The translations under genes and the position numbers were made by a program. A stretch of DNA of 49,618 nucleotides from an uncultured Kiritimatiellota bacterium. GTDB taxonomy: Bacteria > Verrucomicrobiota > Kiritimatiellia > RFP12 > UBA1067. The notes under the pieces were generated by a model, which worked only from the letters and a program-made list of their open reading frames with translations, did not search any database and was not told the origin of the DNA. The stretch lies in the NCBI GenBank assembly GCA_934635385.1, contig CAKTZI010000027.1, positions 1 to 49,618 of the forward strand, read 5' to 3'. Below are positions 25,612 through 34,223 of the stretch, in pieces (position 1 is the first letter of the stretch; every line of letters starts with the position of its first letter).

Positions 25612-25792
25612 AACCTTCGCAGATGCTATCAAGTTCGCTCATAAAAACAGGTGAAACAGATGTAAGATGGCTCATAAAATAATGTGAGGCGCTCGGCAAG
25701 TCGGCAAGACGGAGTGTGTTCGGCATTTTGCCGAGGCGATGGGCTCCGTTCGTGGGCAAATGACAGTTTTACGGGTTCTAGGAGAATGCCGA
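25612..25792. other. Intergenic region with two imperfect tandem units
   Basis: 181 bp. Holds two units of about 33 bp sharing CAGATG...GCTCATAAAA...GTGA (GCTCATAAAA at 25637 and 25670), then a TCGGCA-ttt-TGCCGA hairpin near 25718-25733 without a T-run. No gene seen. It could be a relic of the insertion that brought the DUF3990 module. Confidence 0.35.
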
Positions 25793-25870
25793 GCAGGTTC
25801 TCAAATGGGATGCAAATTGGATTCTGAAATGGAATCCACCCTGCGCGGCGTTTTTGCTATACTATGCGCC
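25793..25870 (+). promoter_or_regulatory. Duplicated promoter/operator driving the surface-protein gene
   Basis: Near-copy of 10211-10288 with identical length and spacing. Direct repeats TTCTCAAATGGGATGCA (25798-25814) and TTCTGAAATGGAATCCA (25822-25838), extended -10 TGC-TATACT (hexamer 25858-25863), then 7 nt to ATG 25871. Implies control by the regulator at 9043. Confidence 0.8.
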
Positions 25871-28631
25871 ATGAAAATCACGACGCATATGAAGGGTGCG
25901 AAAGTCCGCTTTGCATTGCGGTCTGTGCACGGAGTCTATCTATCTATCTATCTATCTATCTATCGGCGCCGCGCGAGCCGAGACGGTTTTTGATTCGGAC
26001 TTGACGGTGGCCTCGCTCCTGGTGGCCTCCAATGCGTCCGAAAACGTGTCGCAGTCGGCCGGGCAGATCACCGTCAACGGCGGCGGAGAGTATGCGTTCG
26101 TGAATGGATGGGAGAACAGTGCCGTCGGACGGTACACGATGTCCGGCGGTGTTTTGGACATCGCCCTTGGCAATCCGAAATTCGGATTGAGAGGCATCGG
26201 CCTCATGGATGTCGGCGGCGGCGAATTGCGGTTCGAGTCCGGCTATCCGGCCATTGGCCATGCGGCAAGCGGTCGTGGGTCTGTGGTCGCGCGCGGCGGG
26301 GGCGTGGTGGACGTGCGGTCGACGGCCTCCCGCATGGTCGTCGGGCAGTCGGGGCGCGGCATGCTGAGCGCGGTGGACGGCGGCACGGTGAGGTCGGCCG
26401 TCGAGATTACGCTTGGCAACGACGCTTCCGGCAGCGGACAGCTGAACGTGGTTGGGGGCGGCGTTCTTGAAGTGGCGTCCGTCGCCGTCCGCAACGGTGC
26501 GGGAACTGTCAACTTTGGCGGCGGCACGGTCAGACCTGTGGCGGCGAGTGGTACGTCGGACTATCTGTCAGGGCTAGCTCCGGCGCTTCATGCGGGCGGC
26601 GTCGTGTTCGACACGGGCGGCATGTCCGTTACTCTTGCCGCGACCTGCAAAGATGGACGCCTGAAGTCTTCCAATCTCGCGCATCGCTGGAGCTTCAACG
26701 GAAATCTCCATGATGCTGTCGGCGGCCGTACGGCGACGCTTTCGAGTCCGTCAGGTGTCGTGCTGGGCGACAAGGACATCACGCTCCCCGGCGGCACGTC
26801 CCGTGAGACGTACATCAAGCTGGGATCCGATGTCATCCCGAAGACAGAAGACGGCGTTACGCTTGAACTCTGGGCGACACACCTTTCCGTCCAGTCCTGG
26901 TCGCGCATCTTTACGGCCTGTGACGCATCGAAGGGGACGTATCTGTTCATGACCTGGGATCACGGTACGGATCTGACGAAGGACATCTGCCGTGTCGCCT
27001 GCAACGACAATTACGAAACGGCGCAAAATCAGCTGGCATCGTGGGAATTGGGGCGGGAGTTCCACATCGCGGTCGTCTGCAAGAAGGCAAGCGACCGATG
27101 GAACGTGACGTTCTACAGGCAGGATGCAGCAACGGGCATGACGCTGAAATCCGCGACGATTGTCGCGCCGGACGGATTTTCGCCGGAACAGCTCAACGAC
27201 CAGTTCAATTTGGGCTGGTCGCCGCTCGGCGATTCTGACGCGCACGCGAACTACAACGAAATGCGCATCTGGAACATTCCGCTGACCGAGGAGGAACTGT
27301 GGCTGAGCGGAATCATGGGGGCGGACGCAGACCTTGACGCGGAGGCCTCGTTCGTGAAGACCGGGACAGGCACGCTTGTCGTGAACGACCGTCAGACGTA
27401 CAGCGGCGTCACGGAGGTTCGCGGAGGCGTCTTGACGCTTGGCAATCCCGCGACGCCTGTCCACCGCTGGTCGTTCGAGGGCGGCTCGCTCGCCGATTCC
27501 GTTTCCGGCGCCTCCGCCGTGCGGCAAGGGTCTAACGCCTCGGACATTGCCGCGACGGATGATGGCCACGCAATCGCCTTGCCGGGCGGTTCGCAGGGCA
27601 CGGCGTATCTCAACCTTGGGACTGGACTTCTCCCCGTCCATGAAAAGGGATTTACCATCGAGATTTGGGCAACGTTAGAGGTGGCAGAACCTTGGTCGCG
27701 CATCTTCACGGTGCATGCGAGCAACAATGAGTTCCTGTTCATGACCTGGCAGGGCTCGGATGCGAATACGGACATCGTTGGCATTCGCACGGCGGGAAGC
27801 AACCACCACACCGCACGTGCGCTTTCGCCGTGGTCGGTCGGTACGCCGTATCATGTCGCCTTTGTCTGCTCGCCGGACGGGGACGGCTGGCGCACCGACT
27901 TCTACAGGCAGAATGCGGCAACGGGCGAACTGGAAAGACGCGGAAGCGCCACGGCGCCATCAGGATGGAGTCCGTCGAATCTCGCGGACGCCAAGTTCTG
28001 CCTTGGCTGGTCGCCTTTGTCGACCGATCCTGACGCGACGGCCCGTTATGATGAAGTCCGCATCTGGGATCGTGCGTTCACGCAGGCGGAAGTGGTGGCG
28101 AGCGGCGTGCGCGGTGCGGACAGGCTGCCCGTGCTCGGACAGGGCGTGACGCCTTCAGGCTCGCTTTCTCCGTCCACTGTCCTGAAGGTCGGTTCGGATG
28201 CCGACTTCGCCTTGTGCGGTGCGGCGCAGACCGTGCACGCGGTCGAAGGGACGGGCACGCTCAACGGTCCCGGCACGTTGACGGTCACAGATGCCGTCCG
28301 TCCGGGCGGCGCAGAAAAAGCCGGAACGCTCACGCTTGCCGGAGGCCTGACGCTTGACGCCGTTGTGGAGCTTGACGTGTTCGATGATGGCACGTGTGAT
28401 GCGCTGGAATTCGCCGCTGGCGTTTATGATGTGTCCTCGATTGCCCTGAAGCTTGCCGAAGGCGCGCAGGTCGACAGGTCACGCAAGCATGTCGTCGCGA
28501 AAATAGGCGACGGTGCGACACTGGTTGGCGAATTCAATCGCGCGGCGCTCCCGGACGACCTTAAGCTCAAGGTCGAAAAGGAATACGTGGTTCTGTCGGC
28601 CCGGCGCGGATTTGTTGTCATTCTCAAATGA
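25871..28631 (+). CDS. LamG / autotransporter-repeat surface protein, frame broken at a TATC tract (phase-variable, off as assembled)
   Basis: The promoter-proximal ATG 25871 reads MKITTHMKGAKVRFALRSVHG, then enters seven TATC units and stops soon after (near 25993) in the assembled frame. The long frame open from 25896 to 28631 takes over in the tract and encodes GAARAETVFDSD, a plausible signal-peptidase site, then the mature protein. Losing one 4-bp unit, or gaining two, would join start and body. The mature part has a beta-rich autotransporter-like region, two tandem LamG/ConA-like domains (about 26680-27340 and 27460-28130; LAHRWSFNGNLHDAV and VHRWSFEGGSLADSV), a PATR-type unit between them (FVKTGTGTLVVND) and the C-terminus GFVVILK. 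A GTG start at 25896 is possible but gives a poor export signal. Confidence 0.8.
25935..25964 (+). repeat. Tetranucleotide tract, seven TATC units
   Basis: TC followed by seven perfect TATC units (25937-25964) in the 5' coding region. The unit length is not a multiple of three, so each slip changes the reading frame. This is the classical form of a contingency locus. Confidence 0.92.
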
Positions 28632-28646
28632 ACAGGAGGTCATGAA

Positions 28647-31600
28647 ATGAATATCTTGATGTTGGCCGTGCTGTCGATTGGCGCATCCATCCCCTCGCTT
28701 GAAGTCTCGTTTGCCGGGCGAAGCCTCACTGTCGAGCCGGCGCGCATCTCGGCCGTGCCGTTCAACCGTGTGTGGCCGGGCTACCAGCGTAGCCTTGACC
28801 AGACGCGGCTGTCCGCCTTTGTCGGGTTCGATGTCCCGCAAGAGGGAGGCGAACTGGCGGTTCGGTTTGCGGGGAAGATGCCGGACGCCGCGATTGTCCG
28901 TCCCTATTCCCGCGCCCAGCCGTTCATGGACGGTGACGCCTGGTGCGTGGATGTCAAGCACGCGGAACAGTTTGTGATGGAGTTCTCCACGGGCGAAACG
29001 CTGCATGTCTTCGCGGACAGGCCGGAGGAAGAGAGACGACTGCCGCAGAAAGGCGGCCTGACGAGGTTCGGGCCTGGCGAGCACCATCCCGGCGCGATCA
29101 TCCCAAAGAGCGGCGAAACCATCGTCATCGAACGTGGCGCAACCGTGTACGGAAACATCGTGCTGGCCGGCGTCTCGAATGTGACGGTGATGGGACGCGG
29201 TGTGCTGGACGGTTCGGAGCAGCAACGCTCTGACTTGAACTATGCTGGGTCTCGACATTTGGCCAAACTGGGGTTCCCTCCGTCTGTCGCCGAATGGGGC
29301 ACGACGCCCGTCTATGCCGTCAACTGTCGGAACATCAGGCTGGACGGCGTGACGTTCCGGGATGCGCCCCGATGGACGATGAACGTGCAGAGCTGCGACG
29401 GCATCGTCATCAGCAACGTCAAGATCGTCGGCATGTGGCGCTACAACTCGGACGGAATCGACATCTGCGGTTCGCGCAACGTGCGGATTGAAGATTCGTT
29501 CATCCGCTCGTTTGACGACTGCGTGATTGCGCGGCCACCGTGCCAGAACATGAAGGTGGACAACTGCGTCCTGTGGTGCGACTGGAACTGGAACATCAAG
29601 GTTCAGCACGCGGAACGTCCGTCGCTCATGGAAGACATTGCCTTTACCCGCATCAAAGCCCTTTCGGTGGATGCCGTTCTCGCCGGCATCACGACGCGGT
29701 ACGGCAGCACCAACAGCGTCATTCGGAATGTGCGTCTGGAGGACATTGAGGTCGATGCGCCGCCAGACAGGTTGAAAAACCAGTATCAGCGAACGGACGA
29801 GCAGAAATACCGCGCGCGTCCGGCGGACGGTCTCGAATTGCTGCGTGTCGATGCCTATGCGCTTGGCAAGCCGACGCCGAATCAAGGCGATCCGATTCCC
29901 GTGGACGAGAGCAAGTTGCGTCTCAAGTACGAGAACATCGAAATGCGCGACGTGAAGGTCTTCAGCGCGCCCGGCAAAAGGGTCGAAGAAGATTCGCCGT
30001 ATCGGATCTTCTGCACGTTCCATGCGGTGGCAGATGGATTTGATGCGCATGACATCTTTCTGTCGGGACTGCCGAACTGTACAGAGGTGGTCAAGAAGAT
30101 CGAGAAGGGGTCTGTCACCAACGTCTTCCTGAACGTCGAGACCGAAAACGGCGATCGGCGCGATTCACGCGTGCGCACGTTTGTCTATCCCAAGCGGATC
30201 GTCTGGCAGACTTCCGCGAAGAAGGCCAGCGACGGGTGGCCGGCGCGTTGCGCGGCGGAGAAGACAGAACTTCTGCTGGAACGCAAGTTCGGGCAGGTCT
30301 GCGAAGGGTCATTCGGCTCGGCTCGCGGGACGAGGCTGGTCAACAAGGGTGAGCCGGCCGGGTTCATCCTCGATTTCGGGCGCGAGTTGCATGGCGGGAT
30401 CCAGCTGGGCGTCAGCCCCGGCGGCACGGCCGGCGCGCGGCTGCGGCTTCGGTTCGGCGAGTCCGTTTCGGAGACGATGAGTTCGATTGGCGACGGAAAG
30501 CATGCCACGAATGAACATGCCCTGCGCGATTTCGAGTTGCCCGTGCCGTTGTTCGGGTCGATTGAAGTCGGGAATACGGGATTCCGCTTCTTGCGCATCG
30601 ACCTCGTTTCGGGCGGAACGATCGGGTTCGAGTTCATTCGCGCGGTGTCCCTGATGCGTCCCATGAAGGCGGTCGGCTCGTTCAGGTCTTCTGACGCGCG
30701 GCTGAATCGGATCTTTGACACGGCGGTGCGCACGGCCCATCTCTGCTGTCAGGAGTATCTCTGGGACGGCATCAAGCGCGACCGTCTCGTGTGGGCGGGC
30801 GATCTGCACCCGGAGGCGATGGCCGTCATGAACGTCTTCGGTGCCGTTCGCGTGATTCCCGATTCGCTCGACTATCTGGCCGCAGTCACGCCGCCCGACA
30901 AGTGGATGCATGGCATGGCCACGTACACGCTTTGGTGGATCCGCAACCTGGCGGCGTGGTATCGCTATGCGGGCGATGTCGAATATGTTCGGCGACAGGC
31001 CGACTATCTTGAAAAGGCGTTTGCGCATGTGGCGTCCGGCATGAAGAACGGTGAATGGCGTGCGGGAAACTTCCTGGACTGGCCGACGCGGCACAACCAA
31101 CCCGCCGCGACCGCCGGGACGCAGGGACTGGCACTGGAAGCGGCACGTGACGCGGCGTTTCTGGCGGATGCCGTCGGGCGAGAGGCGTTGGCGGCAAAGG
31201 CCCGCGCGCTCGCGGCGGAGCTCGTCCGTCTTCGCCCAGACCCCCATGGCGCAAAATCCGCAGCGGCCATGCTCGCGCTTTCGGGGCTGCGACCTGCGGA
31301 CGAGATGTTCGCGGAGGTGTTGGGCGTGAACGGACATGACGGCGTATCCACGTTCTACGGCTATTACATGCTGGAGGCGATGAGCCTGGCGGGCGAGAGC
31401 CAGCGCGCGCTCGACACCGTGCGCGACTACTGGGGGGCGATGTTGGACGTGGGGGCGACAAGCTTTTGGGAGGACTTCAGGCTTTCGTGGACGAACGACT
31501 GCTTTCGCATCGACGAACGGCCGGTCGCGGGCAAGAAGGACATTCACGGCGACTATGGCGAGTTCTGCTATCCCGGTTTCCGCCATTCGCTCTGCCACGG

Positions 31601-31835
31601 ATGGGCGAGCGGGCCGGCCTCGTGGTGCATCAACCGCATCCTCGGAATACGGCCTGTCGCCGTCGGATGTCGGCGCATCGCGGTCAAGCCGTTTCTGGGC
31701 GACCTTGAATGGGCGGAGGGCGCGATGGCGCTCCCGGACGGGAATGCCGTAAGGGTCAAGTTGCGCAAGCTTCCCGACGGCAAGGTTGACATGACGGTTG
31801 ATGCGCCGGATTGGGTCGAAATCGTCAAGGAATAG
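28647..31835 (+). CDS. GH28-like / GH78 alpha-L-rhamnosidase fusion
   Basis: 1062 aa; AGGAGG at 28632-28637 fixes ATG 28647. Hydrophobic but uncharged N-terminus, a weak signal peptide. Residues about 130-500 are a GH28-type beta-helix with D269 in NSDGID and D290/D291 in FDDCVIA. From about 530 a GH78 module follows: beta domain, then an (alpha/alpha)6 barrel with YLWDGIKRDRLVWAGDL (acidic catalytic region), TSFWEDF and the typical end HGWASGPASW followed by a beta-sandwich. A galacturonan/rhamnogalacturonan hydrolase joined to a rhamnosidase would suit RG-I backbones of alternating galacturonate and rhamnose. Lies 15 nt after the surface-protein gene, so shares its promoter. Confidence 0.85.
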   Translation: MNILMLAVLSIGASIPSLEVSFAGRSLTVEPARISAVPFNRVWPGYQRSLDQTRLSAFVGFDVPQEGGELAVRFAGKMPDAAIVRPYSRAQPFMDGDAWCVDVKHAEQFVMEFSTGETLHVFADRPEEERRLPQKGGLTRFGPGEHHPGAIIPKSGETIVIERGATVYGNIVLAGVSNVTVMGRGVLDGSEQQRSDLNYAGSRHLAKLGFPPSVAEWGTTPVYAVNCRNIRLDGVTFRDAPRWTMNVQSCDGIVISNVKIVGMWRYNSDGIDICGSRNVRIEDSFIRSFDDCVIARPPCQNMKVDNCVLWCDWNWNIKVQHAERPSLMEDIAFTRIKALSVDAVLAGITTRYGSTNSVIRNVRLEDIEVDAPPDRLKNQYQRTDEQKYRARPADGLELLRVDAYALGKPTPNQGDPIPVDESKLRLKYENIEMRDVKVFSAPGKRVEEDSPYRIFCTFHAVADGFDAHDIFLSGLPNCTEVVKKIEKGSVTNVFLNVETENGDRRDSRVRTFVYPKRIVWQTSAKKASDGWPARCAAEKTELLLERKFGQVCEGSFGSARGTRLVNKGEPAGFILDFGRELHGGIQLGVSPGGTAGARLRLRFGESVSETMSSIGDGKHATNEHALRDFELPVPLFGSIEVGNTGFRFLRIDLVSGGTIGFEFIRAVSLMRPMKAVGSFRSSDARLNRIFDTAVRTAHLCCQEYLWDGIKRDRLVWAGDLHPEAMAVMNVFGAVRVIPDSLDYLAAVTPPDKWMHGMATYTLWWIRNLAAWYRYAGDVEYVRRQADYLEKAFAHVASGMKNGEWRAGNFLDWPTRHNQPAATAGTQGLALEAARDAAFLADAVGREALAAKARALAAELVRLRPDPHGAKSAAAMLALSGLRPADEMFAEVLGVNGHDGVSTFYGYYMLEAMSLAGESQRALDTVRDYWGAMLDVGATSFWEDFRLSWTNDCFRIDERPVAGKKDIHGDYGEFCYPGFRHSLCHGWASGPASWCINRILGIRPVAVGCRRIAVKPFLGDLEWAEGAMALPDGNAVRVKLRKLPDGKVDMTVDAPDWVEIVKE

Positions 31836-31850
31836 GGCGGTTGGTCGGAT

Positions 31851-31877
31851 GCCGTTTGACCGATAACGGCTGTTTTT
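31851..31877 (+). terminator. Rho-independent terminator
   Basis: GCCGTT, 8-nt loop, AACGGC, then TGTTTTT. Lies 15 bp after the GH28-GH78 stop. Its T-run ends in the first base of the extended -10 of the next operon. Confidence 0.8.
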
Positions 31878-31885
31878 GGTATACT
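31877..31885 (+). promoter_or_regulatory. Extended -10 promoter of the rplY-rpsF-ssb-rpsR-rplI operon
   Basis: TGG-TATACT, hexamer 31880-31885. Unlike most promoters here it leaves a 5' leader of about 70 nt before ATG 31961, room for autoregulation by a ribosomal protein, but no known leader structure was recognised. Confidence 0.65.
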
Positions 31886-31960
31886 ATCCGTCGTTTTGGC
31901 CGTAAGAGTGTAGCGCGGGTGCGCGAGAGTATTGCGGAGAATTACCAGAAAAGGCAATAG

Positions 31961-32641
31961 ATGGATCAGATCAGGATCAAGGCGGAGGCGCGTGCCGAAC
32001 AGGGCACGGCGGCAGTCCGCCGTTTGCGCCGCACGGGGATGATTCCCGGTTCGGTGATGAAGATGAAGAAGGGCGGCACGGAGCTCGTCAAGCTTCCCGC
32101 GCACGACTTCATGATGGCAATGCGCGGGCGCACGGGCAAGCAGGTTCTCGTGACGCTTGACATGGACGGCCGGGAAGTCCCGGCGCTTCTGCGCGAAATG
32201 CAGAACGACGTCCTCAAGGGCACGCCCATTCACGTGGATTTCAGCGAGGTCTCGCTGTCCGAGACGGTGCGCATCACGGTGCCGCTCTACCTCGTCGGCG
32301 AGGCGAAGGGCGTGAAGCTCGGCGGCGGCGTCCTCGAGCAGGTGCTTCGCACGATCGACATTGACGTCCTCCCGACGGACATCCCGGAGAAGTTCGACGT
32401 CGACGTGTCGGCGCTCGACCTCGACCAGACGCTGTTCGTGCGCGACCTCAAGCTCGGCGACAAGTACACGGTCGTGACGCGCGGCGAGCTGGCGATTGCG
32501 GTCGTCAAGGCCCCGGATGACGTGCCGGCGGCGGGCGGCGCGGCGGCTGCCGCGACGGACGCGGCGAAGACGCCTGAAGTCATCAAGAAGGGCAAGGAAG
32601 AGGAAGCCGGCGCGGCTGACAAGAAGGAGGAGAAGAAGTAA
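31961..32641 (+). CDS. rplY: Large ribosomal subunit protein bL25 (Ctc form)
   Basis: 226 aa. N-terminal 5S-rRNA-binding L25 domain (IKAEARAEQGTAAVRRLRRTGMIPG), then the Ctc-type beta domain (HVDFSEVSLSETVRITVPLYLVGEAKGV) and an Ala/Glu/Lys-rich tail. First gene of a ribosomal operon; TAATG overlap with rpsF. Confidence 0.95.
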   Translation: MDQIRIKAEARAEQGTAAVRRLRRTGMIPGSVMKMKKGGTELVKLPAHDFMMAMRGRTGKQVLVTLDMDGREVPALLREMQNDVLKGTPIHVDFSEVSLSETVRITVPLYLVGEAKGVKLGGGVLEQVLRTIDIDVLPTDIPEKFDVDVSALDLDQTLFVRDLKLGDKYTVVTRGELAIAVVKAPDDVPAAGGAAAAATDAAKTPEVIKKGKEEEAGAADKKEEKK

Positions 32642-33030
32642 TGAAGAAGTACGATGCTCTCTACATCTTCGTCGGCGTCGCCAAGGACGACGCGGTCGAA
32701 GCCCCGCTCGAAAAGGCCCTCGCGGAAGTGACGCGCCTCGGCGGCAACGTCCTGGAGAAGGTCGTCCTCGGCGGGCGCACGTTCTCGCGTCCCATGAAGA
32801 AGCGCGACCGCGGCACCTACGTGAAGGTCCGCCTCGAGCTCGACCCCAGCAAGGTCGACGAGCTCGTCAACCGCTACCACCTCGTCGAGGACGTGTTCCG
32901 CGTGCAGATTCTCGCGGTCGACGACCGTCGCGAGGCGAAGATCGCGCAGGAGCGCGCCGAGCGCGCCGAAATCCAGGCGAAGAAGGACGCGGCGGCCGCT
33001 GCGGCTCTCGCCGCCAAGATCGAGGCCTAA
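32641..33030 (+). CDS. rpsF: Small ribosomal subunit protein bS6
   Basis: 129 aa. MKKYDALYIFVGV and the body with VDELVNRYHLVEDVFRVQIL are the bS6 fold, followed by a charged Ala/Lys/Glu tail. Binds 16S rRNA together with bS18, encoded two genes downstream. Order rpsF-ssb-rpsR-rplI is the widely conserved one. Confidence 0.93.
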   Translation: MKKYDALYIFVGVAKDDAVEAPLEKALAEVTRLGGNVLEKVVLGGRTFSRPMKKRDRGTYVKVRLELDPSKVDELVNRYHLVEDVFRVQILAVDDRREAKIAQERAERAEIQAKKDAAAAAALAAKIEA

Positions 33031-33049
33031 GTCAAGAGGGAGTGCCACG

Positions 33050-33472
33050 ATGGCGTCTTTCAACAAAGTGATCCTGATGGGCAACCTCACGCGCGATCCG
33101 GACGTGCGCGTGACCGGCACGAGCGGCATGAAGGTCGCGCGCCTCGGTCTCGCCATCAACGAGCGCCGGAGGGACCGCAACGGCAACGTGCAGGACTTTC
33201 CCGTGTTCGTCGACGTCGACGCCTGGGACAAGCTTGCCGAGCTCTGCGGGCAGTACCTGTCGAAGGGAAGTTCCATTCTCGTCGACGGTCGGCTTCAGAT
33301 GGACTGCTGGGAGAAGGATGGCGTCAAGCACCAGAAGCTCAAGGTGCGCGCGAGCACGATCAAGTTCCTGCCGAAGGGCGACCGCCTCGGAGGCGGTCCG
33401 AAGCAGCCCGTGGCGGAGCCGGTCGTCGCGTCCGAGGCGTCCGAGGGCGATTCCGCTGACATTCCGTTCTAA
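33050..33472 (+). CDS. ssb: Single-stranded DNA-binding protein
   Basis: 140 aa. OB fold (MASFNKVILMGNLTRDPDVR ... FVDVDAWDKLAELCGQYLSKGS) and the acidic C-terminal tip DSADIPF that recruits replication and repair partners. Tetrameric cover of single-stranded DNA. GAGGGAG ribosome binding site 9-15 nt before ATG. Placed between rpsF and rpsR as in many bacteria. Confidence 0.97.
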   Translation: MASFNKVILMGNLTRDPDVRVTGTSGMKVARLGLAINERRRDRNGNVQDFPVFVDVDAWDKLAELCGQYLSKGSSILVDGRLQMDCWEKDGVKHQKLKVRASTIKFLPKGDRLGGGPKQPVAEPVVASEASEGDSADIPF

Positions 33473-33499
33473 TCAACTTCAATCGTAAGGAAACCGAAA

Positions 33500-33730
33500 A
33501 TGGCTTTCAAGAAATCCAACAGCTCGGCCGGCGAGGAGTTCGCCGCGAGGAAGCGTCCGCCGCTCCGCAGGAACGACGCAATCGACGTCAACGACATCGA
33601 GACGCTGAAGTACTACATCACCGACTACGGCAAGATCCTGCCGGCGCGCATCACGGGGGTGACCTCGCAGCAGCAGCGCCAGATCCGCCAGGGCGTCAAG
33701 CGCGCCCGCAACATGGGCCTCATGGCCTAA
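33500..33730 (+). CDS. rpsR: Small ribosomal subunit protein bS18
   Basis: 76 aa, normal length. IDVNDIETLKYYITDYGKILPARITGV and QQRQIRQGVKRARNMGLM are the bS18 signature; partner of bS6 in the 30S platform. AAGGAAA upstream of ATG 33500. Confidence 0.95.
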   Translation: MAFKKSNSSAGEEFAARKRPPLRRNDAIDVNDIETLKYYITDYGKILPARITGVTSQQQRQIRQGVKRARNMGLMA

Positions 33731-33746
33731 GGGAAGGAGCAGACAA

Positions 33747-34223
33747 ATGGCACAGCACATCGAAGTCATGCTCATGGACAGCGTGAAGAAGCTCGGCAAG
33801 GCCGGCGAGATCGTCAAGGTCGCCCCAGGCTACGCCCGCAACTACCTCTTCACGAAGGGTCTCGCCGCCGTCGCGACGGAAGCCGCGAAGCGCCGCCTGA
33901 AGAAGCTTGAGGCCGAGCGCGCCGCGCGCGCCGCCGAAGAGAAGAAGGCCGCGCTCGAACTCGCCAAGAAGCTCGAGAAGCTGGAGATCACCGTCTCCGC
34001 CCATACGACGGACGGCAAGAAGCTCTATGGCGCGGTCAGCGTCACGGACATTCTCGCGGCGATCGAGGCGAACCGCGGCGTCAAGATCGAGCGTCATCAG
34101 CTCGAGCTCGACGACGCGCTCCGCGAAGTCGGCGTCTACGAGCCGAAGATCGACCTTGGGCGTGGCGTCACCGTCAAGTTCAAGATCGTCATCCTCGACG
34201 AGGAAGCGTCGCAGGAAGCGTGA
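33747..34223 (+). CDS. rplI: Large ribosomal subunit protein bL9
   Basis: 158 aa. N-terminal domain IEVMLMDSVKKLGKAGEIVKVAPGYARNYL, a long connecting helix rich in Ala/Lys/Glu, and the C-terminal rRNA-binding domain (KLYGAVSVTDILAAI). AAGGAG before ATG 33747. Last four bases overlap the GT2 gene. Confidence 0.96.
   Translation: MAQHIEVMLMDSVKKLGKAGEIVKVAPGYARNYLFTKGLAAVATEAAKRRLKKLEAERAARAAEEKKAALELAKKLEKLEITVSAHTTDGKKLYGAVSVTDILAAIEANRGVKIERHQLELDDALREVGVYEPKIDLGRGVTVKFKIVILDEEASQEA

Noticed and set aside
25612..25792. Tandem units with GCTCATAAAA as a CRISPR array
   Set aside because: Only two imperfect units, no uniform spacer and no cas genes.
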